A stretch of 64,000 nucleotides of DNA from PALSA-607 sp963737705 (GCA_963737705.1 CAVTTP010000004.1:620001-684000); one strand, 5' to 3'. Counted from the stretch's first letter, positions 42,224 to 51,355 are shown. Made by a program: numbers and translations. The notes: a model not told the origin generated them from the sequence alone.

Positions 42224-44710
42224 GTGCGCGTAGGGCTGTCGTGGTTGCGTGAAATCGTCGCAGTCCCGGCTGGAGAAGGCGGCCACGAGGTTGCGGAGCG
42301 GTTTGTGCGCGCCGGTTTCGAGGTTGACTCGATCGAGGTCGAGGGCTCGCTGTCTGGCCCCGTCGTGGTCGGTGAGGTCGTGTCGTTCGACGACGAGCCG
42401 CAGACCAATGGCAAGACGATCCGGTGGTGCCAGGTTCGAGTGGCCGAAGGCGCCGACCCGCGCGGGATCGTCTGCGGTGCCCACAATTTCGCGGCCGGCG
42501 ATCGCGTCGTCGTCGCACTGCCCGGTGCGGTGCTGCCGGGCGGGATCGCAATCTCCGCACGCAAGACGTATGGGCACATCAGCGACGGCATGATCTGCTC
42601 GGTTCGCGAACTCGGCATCGGTGATGATCACACCGGCATCTTGGTGCTGCCGCCAGGCACGCCGCTCGGAGCTGATGCGTCGTTGGTTCTTGGGCTCGGT
42701 GACGACGTCCTCGACGTTTCGCCGACACCCGACCGCGGTTACGCAATGTCCGTGCGCGGCCTCGCGCGCGAGCTCGCGGCGTCGTACCACCTTGCGTTCG
42801 ATGACCCGGCGTCTGCAGTGCCTGTCGCGGCCGGAAGCGCCGACGGTGGATGGCCGGTACGCATCGACGACGCCAGTGGGTGCGATCGGTTCGTCGCGCA
42901 GATCGTGCGCGGGATCGATCCGACGCGAAGCTCACCAGACTGGATGCAACGCCGACTGCAAACAGCCGGAGTTCGTTCGGTCAGCCTCGCCGTCGACGTC
43001 ACGAACTACGTCATGCTCGAGCTCGGCCAGCCCCTGCATGCCTACGACCTCGACAAGCTGCGCGGATCGATCGTGGTTCGCCGCGCTTTGCCGGGCGAGC
43101 GGGTGCGCACACTCGACGACGTCGATCGCGCGACGCAACCCGATGATCTGCTAATCGCCGATGACAGCGGGGCCATTGGCATCGCCGGCGTCATGGGCGG
43201 TGCGACCACTGAGATCGATGCCACCACATCCCAGGTGCTGATTGAGGGCGCGCACTTCACTGCCTCGGTGATCTCGCGAAGTGCCCGTCGGCACAGCTTG
43301 CTGAGCGAAGCGTCGCGTCGTTTCGAACGTGGTGTCGATCCTGCAGTCGCATCCGTCGCCGTTCAACGCGCCGCAGACCTTCTTGCCGAGTTCGGGGGTG
43401 GCACTCCCGAAGGCACTTCGACCGACGTCGGCGAGCGGCCGGCACCGACGGTGATCGCCCTGTCTGCCGCGCTGCCCGCCGACGTCGTGGGGGTCGATTA
43501 CGACATCGACGAGGTCCTCGGCACCTTGCGGGCCGTGGGCTGTGAGGTCGAGCAAGTAGGTATCGAGTTGTCCGTAACGGTGCCGAGTTGGCGTCCTGAT
43601 CTGCGTGACCCGTTCGACCTTGTCGAAGAAGTCGCGCGTCTTGTGGGCTACGACCGGATCCCCTCAATCGTGCCGGTACCACCGCGCAGCGGGGGGCTGA
43701 CCGAAGCCCAGCGCGCTCGGCGCCGTGTTGCCACAGCACTCGCCGATGCGGGCTACGTCGAAGCGCCGAGCTATCCGTTCATCGGAACAGCTGACCTCGA
43801 CGCTCTCGGTCTCGACGCCGACGATCCGCGGCGCCGCACGCTGCGGTTGGCGAATCCGATCTCCGACGAACAGCCCGAGTTGCGCACGACCTTGCTGCCA
43901 GGGCTGCTTTCCACACTGAGGCGCAACATCTCGCGCGGCAATACCGACGTCGCGCTTTTCGAGACCGGGCTCGTGTATCGCATCGACGACCGCGAGAACG
44001 GACTCACCCGGCCGCCTCGGTTGCCGGTCGACCGTCGTCCGACCGACGACGAGCTTGCCGCCCTCGACGCGGCACTCCCGCGGCAACCTCGCCGGATCGC
44101 AGTCGCGCTTGCCGGTGATCGCGAACGGTCGGGTTGGTGGGGCGCCGGTCGCGTCGTTCAGTGGGGTGACGCCGTCGAGGCGGCGCGCACGATCGCACGC
44201 GAAGTGGGCGTCGTCCTCGACGTTGCTTCCGATGAGCACGCGCCGTGGCACTCCGGTCGCTGCGCGGTCCTGCGCATCGACGGTGTGGTCGTCGGGCACG
44301 CAGGGGAGTTGCATCCGCGGGTTGTCGAGGCATTCGGTTTGCCGCCGCGCACTGCAGCCGCCGAACTCGACCTCGACGCGGTGGTTGGTGCCGCGGCCGG
44401 CCTTGCGACGGCGCCGACGCTATCGACGTATCCGCTTGCGACGTCCGATGTTGCGTTAGTCGTCCCGGCCGACGTGCCGGCGATCGAGGTGGAAACTGCA
44501 TTACGTGCCGGGGCCGGGGCGCTGCTCGAAGGAGTTCGACTGTTTGACGTTTACGTCGGCCACGGAGTCGCCGAAGGCAGCCGGTCGCTCGCCTACCGGC
44601 TGTCGTTGCGCGCGACCGATCACACGTTGACCGCCGACGAGGTGAACGCTGTTCGCGACGCGGCAGTCGCTGAAGCAGCACAACGGGTAGGTGCTGTTCT
44701 GCGCAGCTGA
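42224..44710 (+). CDS. pheT: Phenylalanyl-tRNA synthetase beta subunit
   Basis: 828 aa, starting MRVGLSWLREIV one base after the pheS stop. Domains in order: tRNA-binding OB fold (residues about 40-150, GIVCGAHNFAAGDRVVVALPGAVLPGG), B3/B4 editing domain, B5 (VIALSAALPADVVGVDYDIDEV), the catalytic-like core, and a C-terminal ferredoxin-like anticodon-binding domain (TLSTYPLATSDVALVVPADVPAIEV). It recognises tRNA-Phe and edits Tyr-tRNA-Phe. A strong terminator follows. Confidence 0.97.
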   Translation: MRVGLSWLREIVAVPAGEGGHEVAERFVRAGFEVDSIEVEGSLSGPVVVGEVVSFDDEPQTNGKTIRWCQVRVAEGADPRGIVCGAHNFAAGDRVVVALPGAVLPGGIAISARKTYGHISDGMICSVRELGIGDDHTGILVLPPGTPLGADASLVLGLGDDVLDVSPTPDRGYAMSVRGLARELAASYHLAFDDPASAVPVAAGSADGGWPVRIDDASGCDRFVAQIVRGIDPTRSSPDWMQRRLQTAGVRSVSLAVDVTNYVMLELGQPLHAYDLDKLRGSIVVRRALPGERVRTLDDVDRATQPDDLLIADDSGAIGIAGVMGGATTEIDATTSQVLIEGAHFTASVISRSARRHSLLSEASRRFERGVDPAVASVAVQRAADLLAEFGGGTPEGTSTDVGERPAPTVIALSAALPADVVGVDYDIDEVLGTLRAVGCEVEQVGIELSVTVPSWRPDLRDPFDLVEEVARLVGYDRIPSIVPVPPRSGGLTEAQRARRRVATALADAGYVEAPSYPFIGTADLDALGLDADDPRRRTLRLANPISDEQPELRTTLLPGLLSTLRRNISRGNTDVALFETGLVYRIDDRENGLTRPPRLPVDRRPTDDELAALDAALPRQPRRIAVALAGDRERSGWWGAGRVVQWGDAVEAARTIAREVGVVLDVASDEHAPWHSGRCAVLRIDGVVVGHAGELHPRVVEAFGLPPRTAAAELDLDAVVGAAAGLATAPTLSTYPLATSDVALVVPADVPAIEVETALRAGAGALLEGVRLFDVYVGHGVAEGSRSLAYRLSLRATDHTLTADEVNAVRDAAVAEAAQRVGAVLRS

Positions 44711-44829
44711 CCCAACCACGGCATACCGGCCCCCTTTCGGGGGCCGGCAGCCGCGGGACGGCGGTGACTGGAGCGCTTCAGATCGTGGGCACGGCCAGCC
44801 ACGGAGGCGAGCATGAAGTCGGGGTGCAT
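44620..44829 (-). CDS. Possible small protein of the MHPD-start type
   Basis: ATG 44829 (reverse) has AAAGGACG 8 nt upstream, one of the better ribosome-binding sites on this strand. It opens MHPDFMLASVAGRAHDLKRSSHRRPAA, which resembles very short actinobacterial proteins that begin MHPD/MHPE and are helical and basic. The frame continues through the terminator hairpin and 91 nt into the 3' end of pheT before stopping, which is unusual, so the real C-terminus may be lost or altered. Function unknown. Confidence 0.35.
   Translation of the reverse strand: MHPDFMLASVAGRAHDLKRSSHRRPAAAGPRKGAGMPWLGQLRRTAPTRCAASATAASRTAFTSSAVNV
44726..44747 (+). terminator. pheST terminator
   Basis: CCGGCCCCC (44726-44734), loop TTTC, GGGGGCCGG (44739-44747): a perfect 9-bp GC stem 16 nt after the pheT stop. 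No T-run follows. It could also act on transcripts from the opposite strand. Confidence 0.85.
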
Positions 44830-44880
44830 GACGTCGTCCTTTCGTGGATTTTCGTTGCGGATACGCGGTGACTGAGCGGC

Positions 44881-45132
44881 TCAGGTGATGTCAACCGTCA
44901 GCTCGTAGACCTCGCCGGTCGGATGACCAGCGCGTTCGTGCACGCGCATAACGCTCTCCTTGGAAGGCCCGGTCGAGAGGCAGAAGACCTTGCCGAGTTC
45001 GGGGTCGAGCCACGCGCGCTCGAAATGCACGCCTTCCTCGCCCTCGATCGCGAGGTCGCGGCAATGCGCTTCGCGAAGTTGCTCCTCGGTGACGCCAACG
45101 AACCCGCTGTGCACATCCATGAATGTGGCCAT
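44881..45132 (-). CDS. DUF4242 / SCO4226-like nickel-binding protein
   Basis: 83 aa, MATFMDVHSGFVGVTEEQLREAHCRDLAIEGEEGVHFERAWLDPELGKVFCLSTGPSKESV..., closely matching the Streptomyces SCO4226 family, a small ferredoxin-like fold reported to bind nickel. His8, His23 and the Cys residues are possible ligands. AAGGGAAGC lies before ATG 45132. It is divergent from the LuxR-type regulator with a shared 172-bp interval, so that regulator may control it. Physiological role unclear. Confidence 0.85.
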   Translation of the reverse strand: MATFMDVHSGFVGVTEEQLREAHCRDLAIEGEEGVHFERAWLDPELGKVFCLSTGPSKESVMRVHERAGHPTGEVYELTVDIT

Positions 45133-45242
45133 GAGGCTGCTTCCCTTCAGAGTTTTCGGGTGAATCGAACGCCTTCAGCCTCGCTGCCGCGGGACGTCGC
45201 TGACATCGGGCGGCCGCCCTAACCTTTGCCAAGCGGTCCGAG

Positions 45243-45258
45243 TAGGTCGTTTGACCTA
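45243..45258. promoter_or_regulatory. Palindromic operator candidate TAGGTC-N4-GACCTA
   Basis: A perfect 6-bp inverted repeat with 4-bp spacer, 46 nt before the LuxR-type regulator and 110 nt upstream of the divergent DUF4242 gene. Symmetry and size suit a dimeric LuxR-type helix-turn-helix. TTGACC within it may also be a -35 element. Confidence 0.5.
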
Positions 45259-45304
45259 ACTGGCGTGTCGGCCGGCGGGTTACGGTGACCACCGGGAGGT
45301 TGCC

Positions 45305-48214
45305 GTGCATCTTCAAGACAGCGCCGCGGCCGCAGACCTGGTTGGTCGCGATGACGCGCTCGCGCTTGTCGACCGCAGGCTGGGCGAGGCGATGGCTGGA
45401 CATGGCGAGTTGTTGTTCGTCGCAGGGGAAGCGGGGATCGGCAAGAGTCGGTTGCTCGCAACCCTCTGCGGTCGGGCAGCAGACTATGGCTTCGCAGTGA
45501 TGCGGGCAGCGGGCTTTGCCGACGACGTACAGGCGTCCGGCGCCGTTCTCTTGGACCTCGTGGATGACCTGCGCCGAGGGTCCGACCCAGCCGCGCACGC
45601 CGTGGGTGAGGCCATTGCGTCGCGCTTGCGCGATACGGCTGGCACCGAGGGCGATCCGCACCGGCGACGCCGACTGCTCGTGCACGACTTAGCCGAAACC
45701 TTCGGCGACCTTGACAGCGATCGCCCACTCCTGGTCGTCCTCGATGATCTGCACTGGGCAGATCAGCTGAGTCTCGAGGTCGTTGGTCGGCTCGCCGCGC
45801 GGCTTTCAGCGCGCAAGATGCTGGTTGTCGGGGCGTACCGAAGCGACGAGCTCTACGCCGGGACGCCGATGCGCGAGCTTCGCGCCCGACTGTTGCCACA
45901 GCGTCTTGCCGAGGAAGTGCGCCTCGCGCGCCTTACGCTTGCCCAGACAGCCACGTTGATGAATGCGTTGCTCGGTCGCGTTGCGCCGACTCAGGTCATT
46001 GCCACGATTCACCAGCGAAGTGACGGCATCCCGTTGCACATCGAGGAACTCCTCGCCGCAACACGCAACGATGACGGTGGTCACCAGGGTTGGGAGCTCG
46101 AGGACGTTGATGATGCGACCGCGAGTGCCTACGTACCAGACACGTTGGCTGACGCGATCCTGCGTCGTGCAGCCGACCTCGACGCGACGACACGTGACGT
46201 CGCCGCAGCTGCGGCGGTCATCGGTCGATCATTCGACTTCGATCTCCTGACCACGGTCACGGGCCGTAGCGCCGACGAGGTCGATCTGTGTTTGCGCACC
46301 CTCCAGTCGATCTACCTGGTGCAGGCTCGGCATGACGGCGTGACCTTCGATTTCCGACACGCGTTGATCCGCGACGCCTTGTACGGCGCGGTCCCGCTGC
46401 CGCGTCGGCGTCAACTGCACGAGCAAGTAGCCAAAGCCGGAGTCGACCGCGGGTACAACAACGCGTTCGTCTCCACACACTTCGATCAAGCGACCATTGG
46501 TCGGCAGGCCTACCTTCACGCAATGCTGGCGGCTCGCGAGGCCGCAGATGTGTCCTCTCACCGCGAGGCTTTCCACCTATACCGGCGGGCACTGCGCAAC
46601 CTTCCGCCAGACACAATCTCGGGCGAGCACGCCGCGCTGTTGAGCGCTCTCGGTGCGGAGGCAGCAGCGATCGACGACAACGACGCGGCTGCTGAGGCTT
46701 ACAACCGAGCCCACGCACTCTGGACGCAGGCGGGCGATCGCTTGGCGGCCGCGAAGGTAGTCCCAGCTCTCGTCGCTGTCGGGCACCTGCGTGGCGAAGC
46801 TCTCGAGACTCGCGTGCGCCGCGTGGAGTTGGCGTTGTTGACGCTCGAGGCGACACCCGACGCGGACCCGGTACGAGCTGCCCTACTCAGTGCCCTGGCG
46901 GCGGCCTACATGCTCGACCGACGGCTCGACGAGGCCATCGAGTATGGCGAGCAGAGCCGGGCGCTGAGTAACCTCACCGGCGATCACAAAGACAGCGACG
47001 TCGGCCTCAACACGGCCGCGACTCTCGGGTCTGTTTTGCTCTTCGCCGGCAATGACGACGGGTGGCAACTTCTCGCGGACGCAGTGACGAAGTCCATCCA
47101 GCTCTACAACGAGAGCGCGGCTGCGCGCAGCTACCGGATGGCCGGAACATCTGCTTCTGTGTTAGTCGAATACGACCGCGCTGACAAATGGCTGTCCCAA
47201 GGAATCGCTTACGCGGACGCGGCGGAGCTGTGGAACCACCGCAGTTATATGGCCGCGCATCTCGCGCACGTCCAGTGGGCTCGTGGCGACTGGGATGCCG
47301 CGCAGCACACGGCAGAGCGGGCAATGGCGGACGGTCGCGGCGGGATCACCACTCGCATCACGGCGCAGTACGTGCTCGGTTACCTGGCTATGGGCCGCGG
47401 CGAGCTAGAGCTCGCCGTCGACCTGTTGACCGAGGCGTTCGCAGCGGGGGAGTCGATGGGTGAGCTTCAACGAATATCTCCGCCACTGTGGGGTCTGGCA
47501 GAGGTTGCTGGCATCCGCGGCGACCATGAGCGCGCGGTCACGCTGTGCGAGCGCGGCTTTTCGTCGTCCGGCCAAGTCTTTGATGCGGCGTACCTCTTCC
47601 CGTACCTGGTTACCGGCACGAGGTCGTATCTCGCGATGGGCGACCTCGACGCTGCAGGGCACTGGGTCGAGCGCGTCGAGGGGGCTCTGACGCGCCGGGC
47701 GATCCAGGGCACGCTCCCCGCGATTGCGCACGCCCGCGGGCTGCTGCAGATGAGCGCGGGCGACAACGCCGCGGCAGGGCGCAACCTCGCGATGGCCCGG
47801 GCGGCGTGGATCAGCCGTCGGCGGTTTTGGGAGGCGAACTTCGCGACACTCGACCAGGCGCGTTCGGCGATGGCAACCCGGCGCTACGCCGACGCATCCG
47901 CTTTGGCAGCAGCTGCTCGCATCGAGGCCGAGCGGGTAGGAGCGAAGGTTCTCCTGATCGCGGCCGATGAACTGCTCGCGGAGGCGCGGCCTGCGCGGCC
48001 GAGGCAGCCCTGGCATCCGTTGAGCGAGCGCGAGTACTCGGTCGCGAGTTTGGTCGCTGCTGGGCTGACGAACCGTCAAATCGCGGTCGAGTTGACCGTT
48101 TCGCCAAAGACCGTGTCTGCACACGTCGAGCACATCCTCGCGAAGCTTGGCGCGTCTCGCCGCACCGAGATCGCCGTGTGGGCGGCTCGGGTGGCCGGCG
48201 ACTCAACCGCCTAG
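45305..48214 (+). CDS. Large ATP-binding LuxR-family regulator (LAL type)
   Basis: 969 aa. N-terminal AAA-type ATPase: Walker A GEAGIGKS (residues 41-48), Walker B LLVVLDDLHWAD. A middle region of about 500 residues of helical TPR-like repeats follows. The C-terminal LuxR helix-turn-helix reads HPLSEREYSVASLVAAGLTNRQIAVELTVSPKTVSAHVEHILAKLGASRR. LAL regulators use ATP and an unknown signal to activate pathways such as sugar or antibiotic metabolism. GTG 45305 has GGGAGG 7 nt upstream. Neighbours (a nickel-binding protein and a DUF2510 membrane protein) give little hint of target; the palindrome at 45243 suggests autoregulation. Confidence 0.92.
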   Translation: MHLQDSAAAADLVGRDDALALVDRRLGEAMAGHGELLFVAGEAGIGKSRLLATLCGRAADYGFAVMRAAGFADDVQASGAVLLDLVDDLRRGSDPAAHAVGEAIASRLRDTAGTEGDPHRRRRLLVHDLAETFGDLDSDRPLLVVLDDLHWADQLSLEVVGRLAARLSARKMLVVGAYRSDELYAGTPMRELRARLLPQRLAEEVRLARLTLAQTATLMNALLGRVAPTQVIATIHQRSDGIPLHIEELLAATRNDDGGHQGWELEDVDDATASAYVPDTLADAILRRAADLDATTRDVAAAAAVIGRSFDFDLLTTVTGRSADEVDLCLRTLQSIYLVQARHDGVTFDFRHALIRDALYGAVPLPRRRQLHEQVAKAGVDRGYNNAFVSTHFDQATIGRQAYLHAMLAAREAADVSSHREAFHLYRRALRNLPPDTISGEHAALLSALGAEAAAIDDNDAAAEAYNRAHALWTQAGDRLAAAKVVPALVAVGHLRGEALETRVRRVELALLTLEATPDADPVRAALLSALAAAYMLDRRLDEAIEYGEQSRALSNLTGDHKDSDVGLNTAATLGSVLLFAGNDDGWQLLADAVTKSIQLYNESAAARSYRMAGTSASVLVEYDRADKWLSQGIAYADAAELWNHRSYMAAHLAHVQWARGDWDAAQHTAERAMADGRGGITTRITAQYVLGYLAMGRGELELAVDLLTEAFAAGESMGELQRISPPLWGLAEVAGIRGDHERAVTLCERGFSSSGQVFDAAYLFPYLVTGTRSYLAMGDLDAAGHWVERVEGALTRRAIQGTLPAIAHARGLLQMSAGDNAAAGRNLAMARAAWISRRRFWEANFATLDQARSAMATRRYADASALAAAARIEAERVGAKVLLIAADELLAEARPARPRQPWHPLSEREYSVASLVAAGLTNRQIAVELTVSPKTVSAHVEHILAKLGASRRTEIAVWAARVAGDSTA

Positions 48215-48233
48215 CACTCAGGGCGGACGACTC

Positions 48234-49112
48234 TTAGTGCAACGAGGTGTCGAGGGCCGTCTTGCGGCCTTGCAGTTCTGGCGCTTCTTCATACAGCGCG
48301 TCTCGGCCCGCTGCGGTGTACACCGACAGCGTGAAGGCCTGGTTCCCCTTCTCCCAACTCCATGCGAGAGCGAAGCTGCCATTGTCGATGGTTGATGCGG
48401 CTTCCGTCTGCGTCCAACCGTCGGCCGCGAGTCGCTGCTTGAACCACGCCAGCACTTGTGGCCAAGTGTCGTTTGTTGCCTCGTCGCGCGAGAGGTCCGC
48501 CGGAAACGGATGGTGACCGTCCCAATAGCTTTCACGGCCTTGAGTGGTTTGCGTGGCGACGGCTGCCCCTGGGTAGACCAGCTGCGCCTCCGGAGTTACC
48601 TTCAGTTCCGCGAGTGTCGGCTTTGGGTTAGGCGGCAGTGTCGCTCGGTACCACGCCCAACCGCCACCCATGACGGCGAGCGCAACGACCAATAAGCCGA
48701 CGCGAATGCGTGTCCCACCTCGGGCAGCTGCCGCCAAGCTCGCGACAGTCAGTCCTGTACATGCGCAGACCCACAAGTGCGCCAGCTGATGAGTGACGTC
48801 AGGGCCGGTACTGGGAAATATCAAGACGAGTAGTCCGAGCGTGATGAACGCGAGGTTTGCAACGCCTATCGCGATGCCGACGGCGAAGCATGTCTTTGCC
48901 CACCCCGGCAGGCGATGTCCCGGCAGCTTCGGTATTGATGCTGGGCCTGTCCAAGCAGCGCCGTCCCACCACCGGACCCCGGGCAATCCCAGCGGATCCG
49001 CGTACCAACCTGGCCGCCCCGGCGGCCCCGTCACGCTCACGACTGGAGCATCGGTGCGACTCTGCCCCAGGTTGATCTTGCCACCGGCGATAGGCACGGT
49101 GTGTATACTCAT
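48234..49112 (-). CDS. DUF2510 membrane protein of unknown function
   Basis: Up to 292 aa. A DUF2510 motif (PGWYADPLGLPGVRWWDGAAWT) precedes three hydrophobic spans (AKTCFAVGIAIGVANLAFITLGLLVLIF, VCACTGLTVASLAAAARG, RVGLLVVALAVMGGGWAW) and an extracytoplasmic alpha/beta domain (EAQLVYPGAAVATQTTQGRESYWDG). DUF2510 is a small Trp-rich domain common in actinobacterial membrane proteins. ATG 49112 falls inside the argC promoter; GTG 49040 is an alternative in-frame start just before the DUF2510 motif. It converges on the LuxR-type regulator and diverges from argC. Confidence 0.75.
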   Translation of the reverse strand: MSIHTVPIAGGKINLGQSRTDAPVVSVTGPPGRPGWYADPLGLPGVRWWDGAAWTGPASIPKLPGHRLPGWAKTCFAVGIAIGVANLAFITLGLLVLIFPSTGPDVTHQLAHLWVCACTGLTVASLAAAARGGTRIRVGLLVVALAVMGGGWAWYRATLPPNPKPTLAELKVTPEAQLVYPGAAVATQTTQGRESYWDGHHPFPADLSRDEATNDTWPQVLAWFKQRLAADGWTQTEAASTIDNGSFALAWSWEKGNQAFTLSVYTAAGRDALYEEAPELQGRKTALDTSLH

Positions 49113-49134
49113 GCGACTAGACGCATAAACATGA
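49102..49134. promoter_or_regulatory. argC promoter and ArgR-like operator
   Basis: TATACT (49104-49109) is a near-consensus -10. TGTATACTCATGCG (49102-49115) and CGCATAAACATGA (49122-49134) are inverted copies of one another (7 of 7 at CGCAT and the following ATnA positions match closely), separated by 6 bp. The AT-rich CAT/ATG halves in a GC-rich genome resemble paired ARG boxes. Binding of ArgR (54370) would cover the -10 and the start site. Confidence 0.6.
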
Positions 49135-49155
49135 CGGACGGCGAGGGAAGGTGCG

Positions 49156-50187
49156 ATGGGACTCAGTGCGGCTGTAGCGGGCGCAAGCGGCTATGCCGGC
49201 GGCGAACTGCTGCGACTGCTCGATGCCCACCCCGATCTGTCGGTCGAGGTGATCGCTGCTGCAAGCAACGCCGGCGAACTCGTGACCTCTGTGCATCCAC
49301 ATCTGCGGCAGTTCAGCGGGCGGGTGTTTGAACCGACCGACGCGGCAAGCCTCGCCCAGGCCGACGTCGTCTTCCTCGCGCTGCCGCACGGGCAATCCGC
49401 CGCCATCGCGGCACAGTTGCCGGAGCACCTCTTTGTCGTCGATCTCGGCGCCGACTTCCGGCTGCGCGACCCAGCGCAATGGGTCAAGTACTACGGCGGC
49501 ACCTACGCGGGGGCCTACACCTACGGCCTGCCCGAACTTCCCTTGGCCCGCAGCCTGATCGCGCGCAGCCGGCGGATCGCCAGCCCGGGCTGCTACGCCA
49601 CGGCCATCACGCTCGCGCTCGCGCCGCTGTACGCCGCCGGCCTCGCGGAGCCGTCCGATGTCGTCGTGGTTGCCGCGAGTGGCACGACCGGCGCCGGTCG
49701 GGGAATGAGGCCGAACCTGATGGCCAGTGAAGTCATGGGGTCGCTGTCGCCGTACAAGGTCGGCGGTACGCACCAGCACACGCCAGAGATCGAACAAGCT
49801 CTATCGGACGTCGCGGGGCAGCCCGTCACTATGTCCTTTACGCCCGTGCTCGCACCCATGCCGCGGGGCATCTTGGCGACCTGCACTGCGCGGCCAACGC
49901 CGAGCGTCTCGTTAGCCACACTGCGCGAAGCCTTTGACTCGGCCTACGCCGCAGAGCCCTTCGTGTATCTGCTGCCCGAGGGCGAATGGCCGCAGACAGG
50001 TGCGACGGTTGGCTCGAACTCGGTCCACCTCCAAGTCGCACTCGACGAGCACGCGGGTCGCATCGTGGTGGTCACCGCGCTCGACAATCTGACGAAGGGC
50101 GCCGCCGGGCAGGCGATTCAGAACGCCAACATCGCTCTTGGGTTCGACGAGACGACTGCGCTGCCGATCGCCGGGGTCACGCCGTGA
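49156..50187 (+). CDS. argC: N-acetyl-gamma-glutamyl-phosphate reductase
   Basis: Third step of arginine synthesis, NADPH-dependent. AAVAGASGYAGGELLRLLDAHP is the nucleotide-binding start; the catalytic cysteine is in ASPGCYATAITLALAPL; KVGGTHQHTPEIEQ and FTPVLAPMPRGILATC follow. 343 aa. ATG 49156 has GGGAAGG upstream. First gene of argC-J-B-D-F-R-G-H; overlaps argJ by GTGA. Confidence 0.97.
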   Translation: MGLSAAVAGASGYAGGELLRLLDAHPDLSVEVIAAASNAGELVTSVHPHLRQFSGRVFEPTDAASLAQADVVFLALPHGQSAAIAAQLPEHLFVVDLGADFRLRDPAQWVKYYGGTYAGAYTYGLPELPLARSLIARSRRIASPGCYATAITLALAPLYAAGLAEPSDVVVVAASGTTGAGRGMRPNLMASEVMGSLSPYKVGGTHQHTPEIEQALSDVAGQPVTMSFTPVLAPMPRGILATCTARPTPSVSLATLREAFDSAYAAEPFVYLLPEGEWPQTGATVGSNSVHLQVALDEHAGRIVVVTALDNLTKGAAGQAIQNANIALGFDETTALPIAGVTP

Positions 50188-51338
50188 GCGTGACCGCAGC
50201 AAAGGGCTTCAGGGCGGCCGGTGTCATCGCTGGCATCAAGCCCAGCGGCCGCAGCGATGTCGCCTTGGTGGTCAACGACGGGCCGCAGCGCCACGCCGCT
50301 GGAGTCTTTACCGGCAACCGCATCAAGGCTGCGCCTGTGCTGTGGTCACAACAGGTCGTCAAGGGCGGGCAGGTTGTCGCGGTCGTGTTGAACGCGGGTA
50401 ACGCGAATGCGTGCACCGGTGCTCTCGGTTTTCAGCACGCCCATCGCACTGCCGAAGAAGTCGCGGCGGTGCTCGACGACTCAGCCGCACAGGTCGCGGT
50501 CTGCTCCACAGGACTGATCGGTGAGTACCTGCCGATCGACAAGCTTCTCACCGGCGTACGCAACGCCCATGCGGCACTGGCCGCTGACGGCGGTAGCGAC
50601 GCGGCTCACGCCATCATGACGACGGACACCGTGCCCAAAGAGGCGACGGCGACCTCGCCTGCGGGATGGACGGTGGGCGGTATGGCCAAGGGCGCCGCCA
50701 TGTTGGCTCCCGGGCTCGCGACCATGCTCGTCGTGCTCACTACTGACGCCGTTGCCGACGCAGCAACGCTCGATCACGCACTGCGTGCCGCGACCGCGAC
50801 GACTTTCGACCGGCTCGACTCCGACGGATGCATGTCGACGAACGACACCGTGTTGTTACTGGCATCCGGTGCTTCAGGAGTCGAGGTTGACGGCGATGAC
50901 CTCGCCGAAGCGGTCACGCGGGTGTGCGCGACGCTCGCCGACCAGCTCATCGATGACTGCGAAGGCGCGAGCAAGGTGATCGAGATCGAAGTCCTTGGCG
51001 CGCTCAGTGAGCCTGAGGCCGTCGACGTCGCCCGCGCCGTGTCGCGTAGCAACTTGTTGAAGTGCGCGATCCACGGCGAGGATCCCAACTGGGGGAGGAT
51101 TCTCTCGGCGCTTGGTACGACCTCAGCGACGTTCGACGACGACGGTGTCGACGTTGCGATAAACGGGATCTGGGTGTGTAGGGCTTCAACAATCGGCGAC
51201 GACCGCAACTTGGTCGACATGTCTGCGCGGCGGGTGGCGATCACGATCGACCTGCACGCGGGCGCCGCGACCGCCACGCTCCTCACGACCGACCTGACGG
51301 CCGAATACGTGCGCGAGAACTCGGCGTACTCGACATGA
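50184..51338 (+). CDS. argJ: Glutamate N-acetyltransferase / amino-acid acetyltransferase
   Basis: Recycles the acetyl group from acetylornithine to glutamate, making the pathway cyclic, and may also use acetyl-CoA. The proenzyme self-cleaves before the Thr of the APGLATMLVV segment, which also gives the nucleophile. VALVVNDGPQRHAAGVFTGNRIKAAPV, NAGNANACTG and the late IHGEDPNWGRILSALG are family motifs. 384 aa from GTG 50184. Its stop is overlapped by ATG 51335, the start of a six-codon minicistron. Confidence 0.97.
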   Translation: MSVTAAKGFRAAGVIAGIKPSGRSDVALVVNDGPQRHAAGVFTGNRIKAAPVLWSQQVVKGGQVVAVVLNAGNANACTGALGFQHAHRTAEEVAAVLDDSAAQVAVCSTGLIGEYLPIDKLLTGVRNAHAALAADGGSDAAHAIMTTDTVPKEATATSPAGWTVGGMAKGAAMLAPGLATMLVVLTTDAVADAATLDHALRAATATTFDRLDSDGCMSTNDTVLLLASGASGVEVDGDDLAEAVTRVCATLADQLIDDCEGASKVIEIEVLGALSEPEAVDVARAVSRSNLLKCAIHGEDPNWGRILSALGTTSATFDDDGVDVAINGIWVCRASTIGDDRNLVDMSARRVAITIDLHAGAATATLLTTDLTAEYVRENSAYST

Positions 51339-51355
51339 ACACGATTCGAATATGA
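51335..51355 (+). other. Six-codon minicistron bridging argJ and argB (MNTIRI)
   Basis: ATG 51335 overlaps the argJ stop TGA (51336-51338), encodes MNTIRI and stops at TGA 51353-51355, which overlaps argB ATG 51352-51354. The two starts are 17 nt apart. No ribosome-binding site lies between them, and only a weak GAGAA lies further upstream. Confidence 0.55.
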
